64,000 bases of DNA from Trichomonas vaginalis G3 (lineage: Eukaryota > Parabasalia > Trichomonadida > Trichomonadidae): contig NC_067208.1 of the NCBI RefSeq assembly GCF_026262505.1, positions 6,767,962-6,831,961 on the forward strand, given 5' to 3'. A program made the translations under genes and the position numbers. The notes under the pieces were generated by a model. The model ran no database searches and had not been told where the DNA came from. It worked only from the letters and a program-made list of their open reading frames with translations. Below, one piece after another: positions 19,835-29,068 of this stretch. Position 1 is the first letter of the stretch, and every line of letters starts with the position of its first letter.

Positions 19835-20905
19835 ATGTCTAAATATGATGGATTATACTATGAACATGTTATGAATGATGGCACGATAAGTGGTAATACA
19901 GTCTCATATAAATTACCGAGAGACTTCATTGAATATCCTGCGTCAAAAGCTCTTGAGATAAGAAAGATAAGTCTTGAGCATCCAGACTTTGAGTTTCTTG
20001 CTATTCCATTAGAAATGACAGATTCATCAAAATCAGTGAAAAAAAGGTTTGACATGAGATATTACATAAAACCCAACATGACTACACAGGAGTTGAATGA
20101 AGGTCTTATGGAAAAAATGACTGAGGCAAGTAGAGAATTTGTTGATTGTTACTATGATTCAAATGAAAATAAATTGAATGTATTAAGAAAAGGTACATCA
20201 CCAATCATAACATTACCTTCATACAGTAGTATAGAAAAAAATGCCTTGAATTATAAATATGACATGTCCCTAGGAGATGTGTTGGATTTCATCACTGCGT
20301 TATTAGAAACCACTGAAACAGACACAACATCAAGAAAACCAGAGCTTGTTTGGGAAGATGACCATGGTAGAACATTCACGCAAAAAGTAATTCCATCGAA
20401 AGCAAAATTTTTAGACTTATGGGAAAAAAAATATATCTCGCGAATGCATGTATATTATAGTTTTACCATAGCAGATTTCACTGACGAAAATGATAAAGAT
20501 AAAAAAACATATAAGTACTTTGATGAGCTTTTCATAACTATAGCGAATATCAGGTTTATCCTTGAGCGAAAGGGCAAACCAACATATAAATTTGTCGGTT
20601 ATCAGATAAGAATAAATCCTCTCCTTGAGCCTTTAGTAACGTTGAGTAATATTGCTCATGATAACAAACAATTTATATGTAATGTGAATGAACAGCTTGT
20701 GCCACCAAAATTTTACGATATCACTGGTTATAAAGATGCACTCGTGTTTGAGTTTTATAAGCGCTTTTCATTCAAAAGAGTTGAAGAATCAACTGATGGT
20801 CAAAAAAAGGAATATTATGTAAAAGAACCATATGAAATTCCTAAAGACTCTAATATAATGGTTGAACTTATATTAGAGTCTGGTACTCAATCTCAACATA
20901 AATAG
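19835..20905 (+). CDS. Putative jelly-roll structural protein (E1)
   Basis: 356 residues from MSKYDGLYYEHV; earlier in-frame codons lie in the ATPase gene. Predicted beta-rich throughout with aromatic residues, no enzymatic motif, no membrane segment. The order (short strands, helical MTTQELNEGLMEKMTEA, then VDCYYDSNENKLNV) resembles the penton-like protein at 3803. Position beside the packaging ATPase suggests a virion protein. It could also be an unrecognised capsid component; the call is tentative. Confidence 0.4.
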   Translation: MSKYDGLYYEHVMNDGTISGNTVSYKLPRDFIEYPASKALEIRKISLEHPDFEFLAIPLEMTDSSKSVKKRFDMRYYIKPNMTTQELNEGLMEKMTEASREFVDCYYDSNENKLNVLRKGTSPIITLPSYSSIEKNALNYKYDMSLGDVLDFITALLETTETDTTSRKPELVWEDDHGRTFTQKVIPSKAKFLDLWEKKYISRMHVYYSFTIADFTDENDKDKKTYKYFDELFITIANIRFILERKGKPTYKFVGYQIRINPLLEPLVTLSNIAHDNKQFICNVNEQLVPPKFYDITGYKDALVFEFYKRFSFKRVEESTDGQKKEYYVKEPYEIPKDSNIMVELILESGTQSQHK

Positions 20906-20948
20906 TTTACGTGACAGAATTTTTTTGACACGTAAAGTTTACATTTTA

Positions 20949-21434
20949 ATGGAAGCGAACAACAAAGCTCCTGCTAAGGCTCTTGCCATCCAGAAGCCAG
21001 AGGTGACTGAAGAACAGTCCTCTGGCGACGAGGAAATATTGATGGGTGGCGAGAGTCCGAAGACCGAGATCAAGATCCCAGATCTCGATCACAAGCAAAC
21101 GGCAAAGAAAACGGGTCCACGAGCTACTCCTCGAGAGCTACGTTTAATCAAGACCAGCCACAAGTATTTGAAGCAGCTGGAGGAGTCAAACGTAGCTCTC
21201 GAGGAACTAAAGCTCAAGCTGGCTGAAAAAGTAGAGGAAGCGAAAGGTAAAGAGCTCTACATCAGCCAGCTTGAGTATAAAGTTGACTCTTATGCCAACG
21301 AGATCTGCGATCTTCGATCTCGTCTCAACCGTGTGGGACATGAGTCAGACAGCTGGCATGAAAGGTTCCTTAAGGCTGACACATCCTACCATGAATTAAA
21401 GCGCGCCATAAGGAACTTAGCCACTGACTTCTGA
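20949..21434 (+). CDS. Coiled-coil protein, G/C-rich codons (E1)
   Basis: 161 residues from MEANNKAPAKALAIQKPEVT; this start lies just after TTTTGACACGTAAAGTT, a motif that recurs in element A. Residues 60-150 form a coiled coil (LKQLEESNVALEELKLKLAE, LEYKVDSYANEICDLRSRLN). Codon use is of the same G/C-rich kind as the small-gene block at 8.1-12.7 kb, unlike the two genes before it. A coiled-coil gene at 45204-45665 in E2 may be equivalent. Function unknown. Confidence 0.5.
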   Translation: MEANNKAPAKALAIQKPEVTEEQSSGDEEILMGGESPKTEIKIPDLDHKQTAKKTGPRATPRELRLIKTSHKYLKQLEESNVALEELKLKLAEKVEEAKGKELYISQLEYKVDSYANEICDLRSRLNRVGHESDSWHERFLKADTSYHELKRAIRNLATDF

Positions 21435-22025
21435 TCCCTCCTCTAAACCACGAATAAACACCTAATTTTACTACTATAACTCTTTTTTATACTCACATTA
21501 CTCACATATATCCTCATATAACTTATAGTTCATTGTCACTCAGATCACGATCTTTGTGATCACGATCAACTTAGGAAAAGAGAAAAAGTATAAAAGTTAG
21601 TATAATTAATTGTTTAGTCTTAAGTAAGCTTATTGTTCATCAAGGAGTTGATGTAAGCGTTTCTTTGCCTCCGTGATCTGCTTCTTTTATAAGCTTACAG
21701 TTAAGCCAACAGCAGAGTCTATTAAATATACTGAGAAACCAGTGTTATGCTTCTTACGTCACGTTTGCCTCTCCATACAGATTAAACAGGTGGGACCACC
21801 TATCGTACTTCTCGACGATTATGATTTATCAGCCCCTGCTAGTGAATAAAGGTTAGTTTACATATGAACGTTTATTTTTACACATATATGCGTACATATG
21901 CGCGCCCGTATGGTGTCAGTTTTCTGTCACTTTTTTCATTGTGTCGGTGCCTGTAGCTGTAGGCTACAGGCGACGCACAATGTATACTGTACTTGTAAAT
22001 AAGATATAAAAAGGTGTTTATGAAT
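21435..22025. other. Intergenic region between E1 and E3
   Basis: About 590 bp without a gene. It holds the hairpin GATCAC/GTGATC near 21547, a longer stem-loop at 21937-21982 (CATTGTG and GCCTGTAGC arms) and, just before it, TGTCAGTTTTCTGTCACTTT at 21914-21933. That doubled motif is nearly the same as the one next to the left end of E2 (36409-36430), so subterminal Maverick sequence is likely here. I cannot tell whether it belongs to E1 or E3. Confidence 0.45.
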
Positions 22026-22172
22026 ACTTTAGCAGAACTTCTACTGGTAGAGTTTATACTGGCAGAACTTCTACTGTTTCCCTCAAAATTGAATACTTTA
22101 GCAGAACTTCTACTGGCAGAATTTCTACTGGCAGAATTTCTACTAGTAAAGTTTCTACTGGCAGAATTTCTA
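22026..22172. repeat. 15-bp tandem repeat GCAGAACTTCTACTG near the E1/E3 junction
   Basis: About nine units of (A/G)GCAGAA(C/T)TTCTACTG. The core AGAACTTCT is palindromic. An interrupter with CAAAATTGAATACTTT (22084-22099) is identical to the interrupter of the E1 array at 9452 and 9836. The array is bracketed by TATGGTGTCA at 21909 and 22177. No start codon or homologue suggests that it is coding. Confidence 0.8.
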
Positions 22173-22327
22173 CTGGTTATATATGGTGTCAATTTTTTAA
22201 AAAATTTTGAATTCAATGAGTTATATCAAAAATAAAATTCTTGAATAGAGTAAAAAAATTTAAATAATTTATTTAAATATTTTCTTCTGACATTTTTGAA
22301 TAATTTATTTTTTTAATTCGTAAGAAA

Positions 22328-22807
22328 ATGAGTGGATCAAGATTCGTAACCGTCAATCAATTAATGGATGCTCTTTCACCAATTCTTGAAAATGTTAAAC
22401 AAGTAGATGTTTATTTCGATGATTATGTAGAAAGTTTATATTATAAAGGTAAACATAATATTAAACCCATTGCTTTTGCATTTGATAATAAATTAATTGA
22501 AAATGCAAAAATTTGGGAATTAATTCCAGATATTGAATATATAACGAATATAACTAATAAATGGTTCAAACGAATTCCAACCACAAAAGTTCTTTGTAAA
22601 TTAATGATCAAAACCGAGGCCAAAGAATTTCATGAATTTACATATCATCCAAATAAAGTTTCAGAACTAGAAAATGAAAAACTTCAGAAAAAATTAAACG
22701 ATAGACTTTCAAATGATCGTATTGAAAAAATAAATAAACTAGCAGAAGTTGCATTGAATAATGAAATATTTGATGAATATAACCTTGAACTCAGTGATGG
22801 GCTTTAA
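22328..22807 (+). CDS. Conserved Maverick protein of 159 residues (E3)
   Basis: Starts MSGSRFVTVNQLMDALSPIL; VNQLMDAL resembles VNKYMTEVKEEL of the E2 protein at 51304 and IQQFVDEVKKQ of the E1 protein at 7593, and the lengths agree. I treat it as the E3 member of that family, moderately supported. Strongly AT-rich, as are the neighbours. It overlaps the end of the next gene, on the opposite strand, by 4 bp. Confidence 0.5.
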   Translation: MSGSRFVTVNQLMDALSPILENVKQVDVYFDDYVESLYYKGKHNIKPIAFAFDNKLIENAKIWELIPDIEYITNITNKWFKRIPTTKVLCKLMIKTEAKEFHEFTYHPNKVSELENEKLQKKLNDRLSNDRIEKINKLAEVALNNEIFDEYNLELSDGL

Positions 22808-23184
22808 GGACCCGGGCTCAACGAGTCATGATTTATGAAATCAATAATTTGATTTATTCGCTCTTCAATAATTTCTATTCTTTTTGTTAAATCATCTATT
22901 TTCATTAATGAGGTGATTCTTGATTGAGGAATAGATTTCAAACTAACCACTCCTTTTATTTTTGAAATTTTGAATCCATCAACTTTAAACATTTTATTCA
23001 ATTTACATGTTGTCAATTCTTCAAATAATTTTTTATTATTGGCATAATAGTCATTAAATTCTTCAACAGATGAAAAATTTTTTATTTCAGTAATTGGTTT
23101 AACAACGTTTATTTTTTGTTGAACATTTTCACTTTCATTTATTTCTTCCTCCTCTGTTTCATTTATTTTTAAAATTGGTTTCAT
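22804..23184 (-). CDS. Small conserved Maverick protein with C-terminal coil (E3)
   Basis: 126 residues. An acidic N-terminus is followed by VDGFKISKIKGVVSLKSIPQ and a coil (LTKRIEIIEERINQIIDFI). The order matches the E1 gene at 14821 and the E2 gene at 41749. Next to the pVI-like pair, as in E2. Its last codons include a GC-rich 12-mer, AAGGACCCGGGC (plus strand, 22806-22817), which stands out from the AT-rich surroundings and recurs at 62047. Confidence 0.5.
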   Translation of the reverse strand: MKPILKINETEEEEINESENVQQKINVVKPITEIKNFSSVEEFNDYYANNKKLFEELTTCKLNKMFKVDGFKISKIKGVVSLKSIPQSRITSLMKIDDLTKRIEIIEERINQIIDFINHDSLSPGP

Positions 23185-23252
23185 TTATCATTAAATAAAA
23201 ATTAGAATATAAGTGATGAAATATATTTTTAATTTTAATGAAATAATCAGAA

Positions 23253-23489
23253 ATGGCGGCAGGATTCTTTAAAAAATTATGGGATGGAATTAAGAAAGCT
23301 GCGGGTTGGGTTCATCAAAAGATTATTAAACCCATTGCAAACTTTTTGGCACCAGTAGCGAAAACGGCAGGAACTATCATAGGTGGAGTATTAGGTGCTA
23401 AAGCAGGTAATCCGGCGATGGGAGCACAAGCAGGTAACGCAGTTGGTGGAATTGCTGAAGGAATACTTAATAAAATAGGAGGTAGATAG
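23253..23489 (+). CDS. pVI/pX-like membrane-active peptide 1 (E3)
   Basis: 78 residues. The N-terminal MAAGFFKKLWDGIKKAAGW is a cationic amphipathic helix like lytic peptides. It is followed by IGGVLGAKAGNPAMGAQAGN, a Gly/Ala zipper typical of membrane-inserting segments. Such small proteins in Polintons and adenoviruses are capsid components that disrupt membranes. A second gene 29 bp further on, in opposite orientation, has the same first 11 residues except one change. Confidence 0.6.
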   Translation: MAAGFFKKLWDGIKKAAGWVHQKIIKPIANFLAPVAKTAGTIIGGVLGAKAGNPAMGAQAGNAVGGIAEGILNKIGGR

Positions 23490-23517
23490 TGGAAAAATAA
23501 ATAAATAAATATTATTT

Positions 23518-23733
23518 TTATCTTAGTATCGGTTGTAGTCTTTGATAAACTTTTTCTCCTTTATTTAAAATTTCTCTTATTGGGGCAGCTTTTGGTGTTA
23601 TTGATTCAGCAACGTCACTAATTGCTTCTTTATTCTTAAATATCCAATTTGCTCCCTTCTTCAATGTTTCCCAAACTTTACTCGCCCCTCTTTTTACTTT
23701 ATCCCATAATTTTTTAAAGAATCCTGCAGCCAT
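23518..23733 (-). CDS. pVI/pX-like membrane-active peptide 2 (E3)
   Basis: 71 residues starting MAAGFFKKLWDKVKRGASKV. The start is an inverted copy of peptide 1, including at least 23 bp upstream (AATTTTAATGAAATAATCA in both). After the shared helix the protein diverges (WETLKKGANWIFKNKEAISD). Convergent with peptide 1. The inverted duplication of promoter plus amphipathic helix suggests the helix is the functional unit. Confidence 0.6.
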   Translation of the reverse strand: MAAGFFKKLWDKVKRGASKVWETLKKGANWIFKNKEAISDVAESITPKAAPIREILNKGEKVYQRLQPILR

Positions 23734-23802
23734 AGTTGATTATTTCATTAAAATTAAAAATTCATTTTCATCTTTTAATTTTGATTTTTTATTTATTAAT
23801 AA

Positions 23803-25076
23803 ATGACGACTAACTATTTAGTGCCAAACACCAAACCGATTAATGGAAATGTGTTTCATTCATTCGAAAAGATAAATGAAATATTTGCAAAGAATGACGG
23901 TAGAAGATATTATAGAGAACTTGAAAGTTCATGCTATGACTCTGATACTCCATATTTTGATGATAAACAAACTCATTTAAGAATTACAAATCCAGCTCAT
24001 GATGTGAACCAGTTAGGTGACACATATATTAAACGCAAAATTAAAGTAACTCTAGTTTCAAATAAAGCTTTCACATGTGATGCCGCTTTTAAATGCATGC
24101 GTTTATTCGTTGGTTACAAATCATCAAATCAAAGCTTTAAACAATTAGAAGTAGAAACCGAAAGAGGTGATGCTGGTTATCTTCAGATGGATTGCGCCCG
24201 TGAATCTTTCGCATTTGCAACATATAAACCGAAATCAGAAAGGAAAGTTAAAAAGTTTGTTCATTCGTTATATAATAATGTTCAAAAATATGATAACTCA
24301 GTATGTGGAAAATATATTGATCCTTCAGAAGTTTTCAAGAAAGCAAATGAAGAAGTTGATATCACTTTTGATATGATTATTCCGGTAAATGATTTGTTAG
24401 CATTTCAGGCGTTCGATGATTATCCTAAATCATTTGGTGATATCATTCTTAAATATTATGTTTTCAGGGATACTTTAGTATTTTGTCAGGTTGACCCGTT
24501 AAGAGTTGCTGATTTACAAAATTACGTTTATGAAAAGATAACTGATGAAAATTATGAAAAGATTATGAATCATGTTTATAAATATGATCGCAAATTCCAA
24601 CAAATCGGACTTCCTGCCAAATTAATTACAAGCTTAGCCGCTACATCTGCTGACGCAACAGTTGAGGGCGTTATTATTTCATGCACAAAGATGGAAGTTT
24701 TAGAGGATAAATGCATTACACCAGGATACGGTTTAATTGAAGAATCAGTTAAAGCAATACCACGTTTATTCAGTAAGGAAGATCCATTCATGATTCCAGC
24801 TCAACATATTGACGTTCGTTCACTAAATGGAGGTTGCATCACTCCTGAAGGTATTAGCTCAGATTTCTCATACGCTCTTCATAATGTTACAGATGTTGTG
24901 TTAACATTTCCGAAGAATGCAATGCAAAGAACGGTTTTAGAAAATCCAATGCTTCGAGGTCTTCAGGTCACTATAGATTCCAGAAACTTCCCCGATCAAG
25001 CGATGACCACAGTGGGTGACATATTCTTTACACGTATGCTTCAAGCTTCTGATTTAGATGGAGTGAATCTTATATA
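23803..25076 (+). pseudogene. Double-jelly-roll major capsid protein, part upstream of insertion (E3)
   Basis: About 425 residues of a beta-rich capsid protein. The stretch DVVLTFPKNAMQRTVLENPM then LRGLQVTIDSRNFPD is typical of Polinton and virophage capsid proteins, where a strand is followed by the DGRxYP-like turn. Element A is inserted at 25077. Upstream neighbours are the pVI-like peptides, downstream the ATPase, the usual capsid cluster. The gene is interrupted by the insertion. Confidence 0.7.
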
Positions 25077-26014
25077 CGAAAAAAAGAGATCTGACATTGT
25101 GTCAGATCTCAGTAAAAGTGACATTTACATGTCAAAAAAATAGAATGAGTTTAAGTAATTAAAATTGAGGGTGAGAGTAGTATTGTATGAAATAATATCT
25201 CTCACCCTCCAATTCATCCTATGGCGCCGAAAAAATTTTGGTGAAATGCGACCACATTTCACCAAAATTTCTCGGCGCCATATAGAGAACTAGAGCCTGT
25301 GAGGTACTGATACTATCCATGTACCTCGCAGGCTCTAGTTCCAAGCCAAAATGGCTAAAAATTGCCCGCAATTGTTCACATTGCGGGCAATTTTTAGCCA
25401 TTTTGGCTGGGAATTGGAGGGTGAGAGTAGTATTGTATGAAATAATATCTCTCACCCTCCAATTCATCCTATGGCGCCGAAAAAATTTTGGTGAAATGCG
25501 ACCACATTTCACCAAAATTTCTCGGCGCCATATAGAGAACTAGAGCCTGTGAGGTACTGATACTATCCATGTACCTCGCAGGCTCTAGTTCCAAGCCAAA
25601 ATGGCTAAAAATTGCCCGCAATTGTTCACATTGCGGGCAATTTTTAGCCATTTTGGCTGGGAATTGGAGGGTGAGAGTAGTATTGTATGAAATAATATCT
25701 CTCACCCTCCAATTCATCCTATGGCGCCGAAAAAATTTTGGTGAAATGCGACCACATTTCACCAAAATTTCTCGGCGCCATATAGAGAACTAGAGCCTGT
25801 GAGGTACTGATACTATCCATGTACCTCGCAGGCTCTAGTTCCAAGCCAAAATGGCTAAAAATTGCCCGCAATTGTTCATATTCCCATCTTTTGTTGGTAA
25901 GACGAAGAATATGAAATAAATTATGAAGAAGATAATGATGAATAAAATATCACTTTTTATATTTTTGACACGTAAAGTTGTCACTTTTCTATCAAACTGT
26001 TTTTATCGTTTTCG
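25077..26014. mobile_element. Non-autonomous hairpin-array element A, inserted in the E3 capsid gene
   Basis: This 938-bp insertion is flanked by TATATA on both sides (25071-25076 and 26015-26020). Its termini are CGAAAA and TTTTCG. About 26-37 bp inside each end lies an inverted motif, AAAAGTGACA then TTACRTGTCAAAAA (25114-25140 and, inverted, 25961-25988). Between them are 2.85 copies of a 250-bp unit. It has no credible coding capacity. A 6-bp duplication matches Polinton integrase, so mobilisation by a Maverick integrase is a reasonable inference. Confidence 0.75.
25167..25879. repeat. Hairpin array A: 250-bp unit, 2.85 copies, four hairpins per unit
   Basis: Units begin at 25167, 25417 and 25667 and are virtually identical. 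In the second unit the hairpins are H1 25412-25464 (GGAGGGTGAGAG/CTCTCACCCTCC), H2 25471-25531 (ATGGCGCCGA and TTTTGGTGAAATG arms), H3 25537-25591 (GAACTAGAGCCTG arms) and H4 25594-25658 (29-bp arms including ATTGCCCGCAAT). Stems fill nearly the whole unit. Short frames in it repeat every 250 bp on both strands and reflect the palindromes, not genes. Confidence 0.95.
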
Positions 26015-26020
26015 TATATA

Positions 26021-26403
26021 ACATGAATGAATGCACAGAAGAATATGAGGACTCATTAACTAGACCACTGAATGATGATAATGGCACGCCATTAGCTAGA
26101 ACATGGAAAGACCAAACTTCATTCTTATGCACTATTCCAGTTCAACGTGATGGAGCGGGTATATTCTTTGATGGATTAGAAACTTTCAACTCACAAGTTA
26201 CAGTACAAGTGAAAGCTTATCCAATCATTCAGGGTGAAAATGACACTTACTGTTCAAAGGTGACAAATCCTCCTCAGGTTTGGTTTACTAGGACTACATA
26301 TTGGACATGGACACCGGATGAATGTTTGAAATATCATCCAACAGGTACACCATCACAGTATAGAAGTTCATATGATGAAATATTGATGAATAGAAATGTT
26401 TAA
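26021..26403 (+). pseudogene. Major capsid protein, part downstream of insertion (E3)
   Basis: About 127 residues beginning at the right edge of element A. TSFLCTIPVQRDGAGIFFDG then TFNSQVTVQVKAYPI and PQVWFTRTTYWTWTPDE look like the last strands of a capsid jelly roll and parallel the end of the E2 capsid protein (FWLGIPFADSEDFMGG then VGTVQIQY). Together with the part at 23803 it accounts for the usual capsid gene length. Followed after 24 bp by the ATPase. Confidence 0.6.
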
Positions 26404-26427
26404 AATTATAAATTTATTTTTGATTAA

Positions 26428-27251
26428 ATGGATTTAAATTCATCCACCCCTTATGAAGAATTAGCGGGAGTATATAATACATACGTAGATGATATGATTA
26501 ATGAAGCATTGAGTGATAATAGAAATGCTCTATCTAAGGAAAAATTAATGAAAATTCCATATTCTGAATGTTACTTAAATTCAATCACTGCAGCAATTGG
26601 TAAACAAAATAAAGGTAAAACATTAACGATATTAAAACAAATTATCATTATTGCTAACACTTCCCCTATTCACATGTGTTAATTTATATCAACCGTTCAG
26701 GTTCACCTTCAGATGATACATTTGAATCTTTAAAGCATTTAATCAAAATTCCAATTATTTATTTATCACAAGAAGAAGCAGAAGATTATTTAAAAAACTT
26801 TTTAATGTATAAAGAATTATATAATACAATCAAGAAGCAAGGATTAGAGGATAAAATTATTGATAAACAACGGGATGAATTATTTGAAACACTTTCTATT
26901 TCAAATTTTGATAAAGAATTTTTGCATTCACTAATTTTTCTAGATGATGCAGTGAAATCAAAACTAACAAATGAGAAATCATATTTTAATCAGTTATTAA
27001 CTCAATGTCGACACATTCAGTGTTCATTCTTTATGGCTGTTCAATATTTCAAAGCATTAAGCACAAACATTAAATCAAACCTGTCCACCCTTTTCATTTT
27101 CAGTGGTTTTAGTCGTCAACAGTTGAACGTTATGCTTTATCAAGTGAATTTACCAATGAGCATTAATGAACTTTACACACAATATCAACAATTAGGAGAA
27201 CATGGAAAAATAATAGTTGATTTAAATAAAGGTTCCATTAAATTGAATTAA
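26428..27251 (+). pseudogene. FtsK/HerA-type packaging ATPase, broken (E3)
   Basis: Two overlapping open stretches. The first holds a Walker A-like AIGKQNKGKTLT near residue 53; the second holds the Walker B strand HSLIFLDDA and CSFFMAVQYF, followed by NLSTLFIFSGFSRQQL. The order and spacing match the E1 ATPase (18917-19816). About one break. It lies between the capsid gene and the 269-residue gene, as part of the capsid cluster. Confidence 0.65.
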
Positions 27252-27291
27252 CTTTTTATAATTAATTTTTATTTTTTATTTATAATTAAAC

Positions 27292-28101
27292 ATGACAGAA
27301 ATAGCAAATCTTCTACAGGTTCCATTAAAACAAGGAACAAACAAAAAGGGTGCATATAATAGAACTATGAAAGTTCCTGATGGAATGAAAGAATTAGTTC
27401 ATATTGTTGCTGGTCTTCAAAAAGATGTTAAACAAATGAGAAACGTTTTAACATTACCAGAAGCTCAAGCATATGCCAAACGTCAAGGTCCAAATTGGGA
27501 AGCACATGAAGCAGACATTACGGGTCCAAATGGAAAACCTGATGGTATAAATGAAGTTTTCGTTACTGATGGTCAAGGTAATATTAAAGTCATAAATGGG
27601 TATAAATTAACTATATCTGATTATCCTAAACGTAAAGCATATAATGAACGTTATCCTATGCAATTTGATGAAAATGGAAAAGCTGTTAAACAATACATTG
27701 GAGAAGGTGAAAATGGTCCAATTAATTCATACCGTTATAATCCATATTCTTATTTCAATGAAGAATTAAATGCTATTGAAGAGGGACCGGATGGATTACC
27801 ACGATATGTTAATCAGTTTGATGGTCAATATGCAAATATTAGACCCGAAATTTCAGCTAAGAAATTCTTTAAAGTTGCTTTATTCGATCCGGTGTTCAAT
27901 GAACAGAAAGAAGCAATGAAAGCAGAATTTAAACCAATTCAAGTGGCAAGAATTTCTTCATCTTCACTTTCAGAAGCGTTCAAGGAATTGATAAAGAAAC
28001 CACTTTATTCTCAACGAGGTTTAACTTATGATTTAGTTAAGGAATCAGATAAAAGAAAATTGAGAAATCAGTTGATTATAAGAATGCATGTAATGAAATG
28101 A
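27292..28101 (+). CDS. Conserved capsid-cluster protein of unknown role (E3)
   Basis: 269 residues. N-terminal helical part, then [20 protein letters not shown] and [20 protein letters not shown], then a Tyr/Asn-rich middle ([19 protein letters not shown]) and a basic end. No domain recognised. Same strand and tight spacing with the ATPase and the SCCG gene suggest a virion or assembly role. Coding-like sequence continues a little past the stop, so the present end may not be the original one. Confidence 0.5.
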   Translation: MTEIANLLQVPLKQGTNKKGAYNRTMKVPDGMKELVHIVAGLQKDVKQMRNVLTLPEAQAYAKRQGPNWEAHEADITGPNGKPDGINEVFVTDGQGNIKVINGYKLTISDYPKRKAYNERYPMQFDENGKAVKQYIGEGENGPINSYRYNPYSYFNEELNAIEEGPDGLPRYVNQFDGQYANIRPEISAKKFFKVALFDPVFNEQKEAMKAEFKPIQVARISSSSLSEAFKELIKKPLYSQRGLTYDLVKESDKRKLRNQLIIRMHVMK

Positions 28102-28274
28102 TTAAAGATATTGTAAATGATAAAATAAGACTGGGAGAAACTCAAATCATTATCAATAACATAATTGGTGCAGTTACAAAGAAAGTATAAGCAAACAAGG
28201 ATGAACCTTGGGATATTACCGTAACAACTAAATAAAACTTTAAATATATTTTTCTTTTTTTTATTCAATTATAA

Positions 28275-28973
28275 ATGAGAAGACGTTTCACAAGTCAAAA
28301 GAACACAAACGCAAAAGCAGAGATTACGGTTGGTTATAACGTAAATGATGATAAATCACGAATTATTCAAAATGTTAAAGTTAATGTTAGTCCTGAATTA
28401 ACAAGGTCAGCAACTCAACCAAATTTATTAACTCGTGACTTACCAAAGAATGAGGAGGAGCAAAATAAAGAAGATGGAGACCCAATCATTTTATCTGAAC
28501 CCGGTAAAGAACCTGTTGAAATTCCCACTTATCCAACATACCCCCCGCCTCTTTCATCAAACATCGAGAACCCAGGAATCTACGATCCCAGTCGCAATGC
28601 GCCATATAAAATAGACATTAATTCTGAATTAATGAAAATTTACCGTGATATAATAACTGATAATTATGATTCAATAATAAATTTAATTGATCAATCTGGT
28701 TTAATTATTTTACCTTATGAATCATTAATTCACATTATCGCCATTCTTTGTGATGTTCAAGATTCAGACGTTAAGATTCAATTTTTCATAGATGATGAGG
28801 TTTCATGCTGCGGAACAGTTGCAAAAATAAATCCTATAAAGGATATTAGCACAATTAAGATATCAAAGAATGGAACAACAACTGAACTACATTTAACTTA
28901 TAATAACATATACAATAAAATAGTTGATGAATATAAAATATCACTTGAAAAATTCTTTGTTAAGGCTATTTAA
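28275..28973 (+). CDS. SCCG-family conserved Maverick protein (E3)
   Basis: 232 residues. A basic N-terminus (MRRRFTSQKN) is followed by a Pro-rich linker (PTYPTYPPPLSSN), a helical segment and, near residue 175, DDEVSCCGTVAKINPIKDIS, then TTELHLTYNNIYNKIVDEYK. The E2 protein (53815-54396) shares basic start, TYP linker, motif and end (LNLKYSFPDVIKIF). E1 has a broken copy. No family name known to me. Its conservation in three diverged elements argues for a core function. Confidence 0.6.
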   Translation: MRRRFTSQKNTNAKAEITVGYNVNDDKSRIIQNVKVNVSPELTRSATQPNLLTRDLPKNEEEQNKEDGDPIILSEPGKEPVEIPTYPTYPPPLSSNIENPGIYDPSRNAPYKIDINSELMKIYRDIITDNYDSIINLIDQSGLIILPYESLIHIIAILCDVQDSDVKIQFFIDDEVSCCGTVAKINPIKDISTIKISKNGTTTELHLTYNNIYNKIVDEYKISLEKFFVKAI

Positions 28974-29068
28974 TATTCAAGCATTAACATTATCGAATAA
29001 TAATCCTTTGAATCATAATCAATAATAATTGACCTTTCACCAGTTTCTATCGTTTGTTTTATTTCTTT

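Larger units (their letters stand above)
1..21990. mobile_element. Maverick/Polinton fossil E1 (left end outside window)
   Basis: The parts, left to right, are protein-primed PolB, penton-like protein, two tail fibres, a small-gene block around a 15-bp repeat, Dam-type methylase, integrase, Pro/Thr-rich structural genes, a pVI-like peptide, packaging ATPase, a jelly-roll-like gene and a coiled-coil gene. This set is diagnostic of Polintons. No double-jelly-roll major capsid gene is in the visible part. Most frames are open; I count roughly three to five breaks. The right end is not fixed: the last gene stops at 21434, and subterminal-like sequence continues to about 21982. Age cannot be judged with only one end in view. 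Confidence 0.85.
23227..23757. repeat. Inverted duplication covering promoter and N-terminus of both peptides
   Basis: About 58 bp at 23227-23285 are repeated in inverse orientation at about 23699-23757. The copies share AATTTTAATGAAATAATCA, differ in three bases before the ATG and then agree at 32 of 33 coding bases. The regions between are unrelated. Confidence 0.75.
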
